Under the pieces are notes generated by a model. That model saw nothing but the letters and a program-made list of their open reading frames with translations. It did not search any database and was not told the origin of the DNA. From Hysterangium stoloniferum (Eukaryota; Basidiomycota; Agaricomycetes; Hysterangiales; Hysterangiaceae), in the NCBI GenBank assembly GCA_015178975.1, contig WHVD01000092.1, forward strand, positions 248,001-312,000: a DNA stretch of 64,000 bases, read 5' to 3'. The translations under genes and the position numbers were made by a program. Shown here in pieces: positions 57,061 to 64,000 of this stretch (within the stretch, counting starts at the first letter, position 1; each line of letters starts with the position of its first letter).

Positions 57061-57400
57061 TTCATTAATGACCATCCCATGATGTAGAATACCGCTACCA
57101 AATCTCGACGAAGCCCCGCCACCTCGGTTCTTACGTCACATACCTAGGATCACACGAAGGAAGTCATTGAAGAATAACAAAGAACAGAAGGAATAATCAC
57201 TAATCCATGACAACATTTCTGTCGTTCACGCGAATCTTATGTTCAAAATCCATTTTCAATCTCCAGGGGTCGGTGATCTTATAGCCCAAAACCTCGCAAT
57301 AAACAAGGGCCTTTAACCCGTATTCAATATCGTGGTGGATGGAATAAATATAAACATGACATCCTTCAGGGGTCGTATTCATTTTTCGACGTAGTAATCA
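57061..57400 (-). pseudogene. E-type exon, minus strand
   Basis: Minus-strand open stretch 57200-57382 reads CHVYIYSIHHDIEYGLKALV, YCEVLGYKITDPWRLKMDFE and HKIRVNDRNVVMD. The pattern GLKAL..LGYKI.D matches GLKARDLLWALGYEIAD at 41600 and HGVKALGFKIMD in the DE copies. This supports an old minus-strand gene family running opposite to A. The start and upstream exons are not visible. Confidence 0.45.
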
Positions 57401-58212
57401 CTGTATTGGAAATTTGTCGCCTTGCCAACCTTCTTCAATGATAACACGGTGCTGCTCTCCACTCACATCAACTTGGGTAGTTTCCTTGCTTGTGGAGTCC
57501 TTAATACACTATCTTCACCATCTTTTCTCTTGCATATTGTCTTTCATTTGTGCATGACATTACCTTACCAGTCCATTTCTTAACATTTATGAGTCTCCTA
57601 TCCAGCTTCTATTGTGTTGCATTCACCAAGATGCATGGTTTCGAGATATTGCCGGCGCTGTATTGAGGGTTTCATTGGGCGACATACCCATTCATATAGC
57701 CGAATTTACACTTAATCTTGATTGGTACACGTCGAACTCACTGTCTCGGAGTATTGGCTCCTTGGAAACCTTCTTCAACGACAGCACGCTTCTCACCGAT
57801 CACATCAACCAGCTGAATGTGGTTTCTTCGTTCATTGGGCCCATCGTACGGTACGTTCACTATATTTTATCTTCCAGCACCGTCTTACATCCACCCACGA
57901 AACTGTCCTACCAGTCTCATTCTGACCCACACGAGCCCAGATTGGGTTATCCTAGTGTCTGGCGAAAAAGTAATCGAGTTGACTCTGAAGCTGATAGCTG
58001 GATCTTCCGAGCCAGAATCTGCGTGTACCACAGTGCGCAGCGTCAATACCACCGCCATTCTCGTTTCCCTCCTTCCACATTGTGAGATTATGCGCGGCAC
58101 GGCCAACGACAAATTCTTCATTTCCTTGCTTAAAACTTTAGATTTCACCGCGCGTGCCTTCCTTTGCGTGGTCGCCACACCTTCCACTCGTGTGTCGGTA
58201 CGGTCTAATTAG
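57401..58212 (+). pseudogene. A family 3' half (divergent exon plus exons 4-5)
   Basis: A divergent exon 4 relic (FFNDNTVLLSTHINLGSFLA-like, 57420-57540) is followed by a second, standard exon 4. That exon is open from CCIHQDAWFRDIAGAVLRVS to the donor at about 57850. Exon 5 is open and ends VATPSTRVSVRSN at 58212. It parallels 24285-25987 but lacks the foldback element. No exons 1-3 are present. Confidence 0.7.
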
Positions 58213-59585
58213 ACCCCCCTATCAGTGTTGAAGGCACATGGTTGCCCTGACAAGGGTCTTACACCATCGATTGGACACACTTTCTAATCACTCCCCTTCG
58301 ATGATGCCGACACATCTCAACCAAACCAGGATTGCAGCCGGGGTTGCAGATGTTATAAGTCTATATGGTTTGAACCTATGTAAGAATTATATAGTCACTT
58401 TTCACTATCGCCGCGAGCTCCTCAGTTGTCCCCATAAATGTGTTGAATACATTTGCACTAGCCGTGATTAGACTAACATTCGCATTTTAAAGTAAGGTAT
58501 TACTGGAGCTCTGAAAAAGGTCTCCCCACCCCCAATTCGACGCATGTCTCGTTCAGGCTCATCATACCTTCAGGGTTATAATGTTCAATCGACAAGATCC
58601 ATAACCTTCCCACCAAGGGCCTCCACACCGTGCGAGTCAATGTGCTGGGCGAATTCCTTAAACTAATTCTCTTCCACTGAAAACCTGACAATAAAGCTGC
58701 CATAGGCCGAGCAAATATAAGAGCGCATACAGTCACTTTCGCCGCCGCCGCGCGCTCTGTATGTTGCAGGCGTTGATGTTATACATGCCTTGAATACACT
58801 TGCGGCCACCACCAGCGGCTAGACTGATATCCTATTTATCAATGACAATCATTTCAAACAGGACGCAGACTTGAGAGTTGTATGACGCTACATAATTTGA
58901 TACAATTTAGAAGCGAAGATCGTCACTTGAAATAGTCGCTGCGAGGTTCTCTTCTCATGTGATTTCAATGCCTAATAGGAAAGATGTAGGTCCTAGATCC
59001 CTGAGTTTGAATATACCCCAATGACTACTCGCTGAAATCGCATCGCATATACTAGCAGTAACAATGTCAATCGAATACCATTACGACGTCTCAAAGAAGG
59101 CCGTCCCACTATCCTTCTTGTGTCCTTTGTTTGGGAGACCAGGAAACCGGGGCCAAACCAATGAACACCATGATCAAGAGACCGACATTTCTTCACATGT
59201 CGTAATCTTTCGCCTTGTATAAGAGAAAGATAGCTCGTTGTCATGTCAGGCGGAATCGCATATCAACTAAGAGCTGAAGAATACCCACGGCCCGCCGCGT
59301 GGAGCAGTCATTCCGGTTTATGGTCTGTTTCAATATTTCAGTCGTTATCGTCAAACTACAGTTCCCCTGCTGCCATGTCAATTGACTGGAGTTCATTCCA
59401 CCAATTGTCATGTTTGAATTATATCATTGCGAGTGGTAGCGAAAAAAATTCATTCGATTCAATCTAATATTAAAGGACTATTCGACTAGATACGTGGCCT
59501 TCTTGAACGTTAGTTGTCGTCCCCTGTTCCTTCCTATGCGTTAGTCTCCACACCTTTCACTGGTCTGTCGACACCGTTGACGAAT
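58213..59585. repeat. DE block, copy 11
   Basis: Nearly full-length spacer, close to 25991-27250. A 55-bp stretch near 58960-59010 (TCATGTGATTTCAATGCC..GAGTTTGAA) is an insertion not seen in the sister copy. No ORF of consequence. Confidence 0.6.
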
Positions 59586-60080
59586 TCGAATTACGACTTC
59601 GTTTTCCGGAAAATACCCCCCGGAACATAATTATGTGGCTTCCAGACCGTTTTATCAAAACAATGCTAGTGAGTTCGTCGCCATAAAGGCGCTCGCCATA
59701 CAACTAGATGTCAGCTTTGACATTCGCAAGGACGTACAGTACCTCACAATCTTGAATCTACCTTACCATCGTCACATCTAACAGCTACAGCAATGGATGA
59801 ATATTATGAACCTGGGGCGTCGTGGTGAACAGTTCACTGAGCAAGACAGAGAACAAAATATATTCACATTCGACGATCAGCCACCTCGTGAAAAATTACC
59901 CTAAACTCCTCTTGGACATTGCAGCGGACGGGTCAACTACAGTCATCTTTCTTGCTTTTCTCAGACCTTTCGGAAGATGCAAGCCCCTTGGTATGGCAAA
60001 GGCACACGGGGAATACAGTCCTCATTGGGGTGATATAACATTGTTTAAACTAGAAATCGTGTGGTGGGATTAGGATAGAA
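59586..60080 (+). pseudogene. B' block, copy 3
   Basis: The open stretch 59822-60073 reads NSSLSKTENKIYSHSTISHL, LLDIAADGSTTVIFLAFLRP and FGRCKPLGMAKAHGEYSPHW. It matches 27430-27640. The B-like N-terminal part is shifted. Function is unknown. Confidence 0.5.
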
Positions 60081-60890
60081 TTGAATACGGATGGCCATTA
60101 TTCAAGCAACAGCCGGCTTGAGTTTAATTATCACTGCACGACTTTTGACAAACTGGATGTTTCACTTCCAAGGAGAGACAAATTACCATGACCCCCTGAC
60201 TATGGTTGGGAAGCCAGGGAATCCACGAACGACACATCCTGCCTCACCCCGTATCTCAGTCATACCGCGGACTGGGGAATGGTCTCACAGCATCTTGGCT
60301 TCACGGGTCCCTGACCCAGAATTACACTCTGGCAAGACTTGGCAGACTAATTCAACAGAGCATTGATTGAATGAGGTAGGGATAGCTCAGCATCAATCAT
60401 TGGATACACTCGAAATACTCACGTCTTTGTAGACCCACGAAATTCGGGCAGGAGCGTCGATTATTTTATCCCTGTTCTGGTGGTGTTCACTTTATATACA
60501 GCGGAGAGATCACACTGCCAAGCTCCTGACATCTTTGTGTTTTACCTTCATATGGTGCCCCGGTGTCAATCAATTGCAATGAGGTTATTATCTTATAATA
60601 GTGCCGCCAAACCACCACTAAACCCCAACTTTGATGATGTTGTATCAACATTTGATCGTCAAGATACTTTACTCATTGGCGGGCTTGCGTATTTCATGGA
60701 AACCATCTACCACGTGCGTCAGCAGTGTGTCGAAGAAGTCACTGCGATCATAGGCTACTTGCATTCTTGTTATAACAGTGCATCGTACCATCATACCTCA
60801 TCCTGCTGAGGAAAACCATTGTCGCCAGAATAGCCAGTAACGGCGTTGAGTCAATCAAGATCCTATTCAGCTATTAATGGGTTGCATCCA
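60081..60890 (+). pseudogene. A' copy 3
   Basis: MAIIQATAGLSLIITARLLT, NWMFHFQGETNYHDPLTMVG, then the diverged exon 2 text ending at 60366. Exon 3 relics (SAAKPPLNPNFDDVVSTFDR; LLIGGLAYFMETIYHVRQQC and VEEVTAIIGYLHSCYNS) parallel A (IVEAICHVRQLSVEELTAIRGYIEF). This is the clearest evidence that A' and A are related. Confidence 0.65.
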
Positions 60891-61400
60891 CCAAGATATA
60901 CGGTTTCGATATGTTGCTGCAGCTGTATTCAAGATTATCGTGTGAAGCAATTTCAGAGCGCATACTATCACTTCTTATTCTAAATGCAGCTCTGTGCGGA
61001 GTCCCTGGATCGATAATACCTTTGAATTTGGAGGGCTCGTGTTTTGTGACTAATAAGGAAATATGTTGTAGGACCAGATATATATATCTCACAGGCAATG
61101 GTTATTCCCGGACCATTCCTGAACCAGTCCAAGACCAGGTGCGGCCTTTGCCGCTGTCTTTGAAGGGAATTCCTGTCCTTTTCGGACTGTACTAGCATAC
61201 CCAAGTTTGATTGTCGTCGAGAGTGATGCAAGTGGTATTCTATTTTTCCTCCTACACTGAAGACTATCCCCGAAGTCATTATATTATGATGCATTACCCC
61301 GGCAAGCATTGTATCTTCTGCCCACTTTGCGAGGACAATAGCCGATGATCAAGTTGGAAATCCGTATTAACTCACAGTACGGGATTCATTCACTGAATGA
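60891..61400. repeat. F block, copy 4
   Basis: Aligns with 14030-14560. The minus-strand stretch 60980-61309 has LAGVMHHNIMTSGIVFSVGG and RQRPHLVLDWFRNGPGITIA. The coding strand is unresolved. Confidence 0.4.
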
Positions 61401-62065
61401 CAATCATTCAAAACGAGAAAATAACGGATGGATTGGGGCACCAAACTCAAAGCTGGGATGCACGCCCATCGTGTGGGACAGAAGAGGGACTGTCATGGCC
61501 AATCCCAAAGGGGGCGGGGAGAAACCAGAAAAAGGGGACATATAAGCATTCCTAACTTGGTGAATCTGGACGTACCAGACGAACTCTGTCTGAAATAGGT
61601 CACGCTGAGTGGGTCGCAACCATGGATCTACGTTGTAATCGTCGCGCTGAAGAGCCATGTCCACGCATCAAGAGTGTGAGCCTGGGGCGAAACATTCCAC
61701 TGGCATGACAGATAATAATAAGGCTAGGTGTAAGAACGTATTACCTGACATGGGGTTATGTGTGCAGTTTATTAATACAAATTCTGATGGACACGTCACA
61801 ATCGAAGATATTCCAAGTTCGACCCTTGCGTACCTTGATAAATCTACCATGAAAACTCTGGTTTTTACCTTACTCTTTGTCTTCTTCAGACTTCTACAGA
61901 ATTCAAGCTGTTTGATGTGGCAAGCTGCCTGAAGAAATCACGTTGCTTGCCAGTAACCTGACTAGACTATCATTGACCCGGGTTTCTTCTCATTGAAAGT
62001 TTTGATAAAATTAAACAGGAAGCGCGCAATCTCGCCGGTTAAAGTCTCAGGTTGACAACGCCAGC
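61401..62065 (+). pseudogene. C block, copy 7
   Basis: Carries KNVLPDMGLCVQFINTNSDG, HVTIEDIPSSTLAYLDK, LTRLSLTRVSSH and the AISPVKV-like end, with frame changes after LLFVFFRLLQNS. It lies upstream of A copy 10. Confidence 0.5.
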
Positions 62066-62453
62066 TTGAATGTAGCACCCAGTGAGCATCACTCTGGAGT
62101 GCATTTATATCATCCTTGGCAATGCCACTTCTGGAATGTCAGAAAAGCCGTATTGCAACTCTAACGCTCAATAATGCCAGAAATATTATGCAATGGGGTC
62201 ACAATTGACTAAACTATTATATTAAATGCTGTGTGAGTCTTGAGCAGAAGGCGTAGAAATTAATGAGGTAACTTAGTGCATTGGAGCCTTTATGGCAGGT
62301 GAGGGGATGTTATTTACAAAGGCAGGGATGACAGGCTGTGGACCCTGCGTAGGCCCGGCAACAAGGCTGTTCCTTGGTGGAATTAAATTTCCGACTGACT
62401 GCGGCATAAAGCTCAGCGCCTCGTTTGAGTGTAAGTACGACTGCCACCCACCA
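62066..62453 (+). other. Conserved 5' flank of A copy 10
   Basis: The upstream exon-like stretch (MAGEGMLFTKAGMTGCGPCV, RLFLGGIKFPTDCGIK) is open and, unlike most copies, in frame with the A ATG from 62292. This could be chance after a small deletion. It repeats the conserved flank described at 21391. Confidence 0.4.
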
Positions 62454-64000
62454 ATGTCTACCTTCAACGAGATAACTCTGGGGAATCACGATTTGGCAAC
62501 TGCTGAGTCCTACCGTGAAGACGTTGAGGAACTACCACCCTTAGTTTCCCCACGTGTATTGAGTTCAGCTCAACAGGAGAATATCAATGAGGCGTGGATG
62601 AGAAATGTATTCCGGCTGAAGCTCAGGGAACGATGGAGCTGTAACGAACCAGGCCATGATTTATGTTGTCAGGGCCCTGATGAAGAGCAGCACATACAAT
62701 TGTCCGTAAACCATATAGAGCTTTGGGTTGACGAGTTGGTGAGTCAAGTATAACGCTATTTTCATGGGATCTGTGACATCCAGCATATTTCAGTGTCAAG
62801 GAGAAACCACCTGCCATGACCCACCGACTGTTGTTAAGATGTCTTGGATATCCACCAACATGCCAGCCAACCTCAGCCCATATCGTACTCATGGCGAGGA
62901 CTGGGGAATGGACTCGCAGTATGTTGGGGCACCTTCGAGTATTGAAATTGGCCCCGGGTATTACTGTGGAGTCGGTTTGGAAAGGGTTGGGATGAAAGTC
63001 CTTCACAGTGCTAAGAGAGCTTTGCTGATAGCAAAGCTGACATTATACGGGCAAATCGTGAATCGATCGGACCAAGACGACGGGGCGTTGAGTAGGTTTC
63101 TGCACAAGGATCTCACCCTGCTAAGATTGGGAAGACTAGTTCAAGAGTGTTGATTTAATCAGGTAGGGATAATTCAGCGTCAATGTTAAATAGACTCGAA
63201 ATACTGACGTCTTCGTAGACCCACATATCCACTTGAAATTCGGAGAAGAGCAACGAGGGTTTTAGATGATTTCTCCAGGCCTTCACTTCACATGCAGCAG
63301 AGTAGCAAAGGTCACACTACCTAGTTTATGAGATCCTTGGCTTCAACCTTCAAAAGGTGTCCCGGCGTCCATTGGTCAGATAGAGACGCATCACCTGCGA
63401 TTACGTCCTCACTTTACAACGCTTTAGTCAAGTTACCGCTGCACACCAACATTTATCATACAAATAGCCGGTTATCATGATATCTCACCCATTTTCGGCC
63501 TTCCGTATATCGTAGAAACGATCTCCCACGTGCATCCACTATATGTAGAGGAGCTCACGGCGATCAGACAAAGTCACCGGCAACTATCTCTCCATTATGA
63601 CTATCCTATACGGCTTCTCATGTGTTGCATCCACCAAGATGCATGGTTTCGAGTTTTTGCTGGAGCTGCATTGAAGGTTTTAGTGGACGACATAAATATG
63701 TATACAGCGTCATTGACACGTCATACTGATTCGGAGATATCATATTCACTGTATCGGAGTATGCGGTCCTTGCAAACCTTCTTCGATGACTGCACGCTTC
63801 TTACTGATCACATCAACGTCGTTTCTTCGCTCATTGGGTCCATCGTAAGGTACGTTCATAATGTTTTACCTTATAGCACCGTCTTACATCCGCCTGTGAA
63901 ACTTGCCTACCAGTCTGATTCTGACGCATACGATTCCGAGTTGGCACCTCCTGGCGTCTGGCGAAAGTATCATCGAGTTGACTTTGAACCCGATAGCTTG
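62454..64000 (+). pseudogene. A family copy 10, cut by the window end
   Basis: Exon 1 (62454-62738) is open with CNEPGHDLCCQ, a Tyr to Cys change inside the Cys/His motif. Intron 1 is 62739-62793. Exon 2 is open until a 2-base deletion at LVQESVD (about 63148) brings a stop; it shares the MSWISTN insertion and MDSQYVG text with copy 3. Exon 3 lacks about 17 bases at TNFDEVAST (63449). Exon 4 is recognisable (SLHYDYPIRLLMCCIHQDAW; TLLTDHINVVSSLIGS), and exon 5 runs to the window edge. Confidence 0.82.

Noticed and set aside
1..64000. Repeat-induced point mutation as the main cause of decay
   Set aside because: Many lesions are small insertions, deletions or rearrangements, and the stops include changes other than C to T (for example GAA to TAA). 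Base composition does not look strongly AT-shifted in the array. A proper dinucleotide index was not computed.

Overview
Organism and character. The window looks like nuclear DNA of a filamentous basidiomycete, probably an Agaricomycete. Small introns (42-64 nt, GT..AG) recur at fixed places, the mobile elements are DD34E Tc1 transposons and short TG..CA LTR elements with 5-bp target duplications, and there are no bacterial-type operons. The order or genus cannot be named from sequence alone. No rRNA, tRNA or housekeeping gene was seen.

Layout. About 55 kb of the 64 kb is one decayed, mostly head-to-tail array of a single multigene cassette. I name its recurring blocks A (a five-exon gene of about 545-550 aa, unknown function), DE (the roughly 1.4-kb block that follows A), B or B' (a short ORF whose C-terminus resembles A exon 5), A' (a divergent A relative), F, and C (the block before A). 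A long cassette (DE-B'-A'-F-C-A) occurs three times, with A' starting near 13151, 27690 and 60091 and the next A 2.26-2.36 kb later. Shorter cassettes (DE-B-C-A or DE-A) fill the rest. Ten A copies have a 5' end: 977, 15415, 18849, 21778, 29976, 42318, 46256, 50898, 53540 and 62454. Further copies have only 3' exons or are inverted.

State of the genes. Only the copy at 46256-48118 reads as fully open through a five-exon model. The copy at 21778-23652 has the same structure with one nonsense codon. All others carry frameshifts, stops, a lost start or splice site, insertions or inversions. Exon 2 (359 nt), exon 4 (291 nt) and exon 5 (298 nt) have the same length in the two best copies, which supports the model.

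Interruptions. These are a complete Tc1 element (2943-4550), a miniature LTR retrotransposon (4574-5878), a 2.16-kb LTR-like element (7663-9823), a copia gag fragment (9861-10302), a palindrome-terminated foldback element (25011-25228), a 2.3-kb LTR element inside an A gene (30643-32986), a solo LTR split by an insert (38299-38800), a truncated second Tc1 element (39228-40394) and a solo LTR (54643-54792). Two stretches are foreign to the array: 36660-40395 (AT-rich) and about 54825-56030. Three blocks are inverted: 1988-2780, 10303-11663 and 40704-41040.

How it fits together. The array looks like a fast-turning-over gene family in which one or a few copies stay intact while the rest are broken by mobile elements, ectopic recombination and inversion. 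A function for A cannot be assigned from the sequence.
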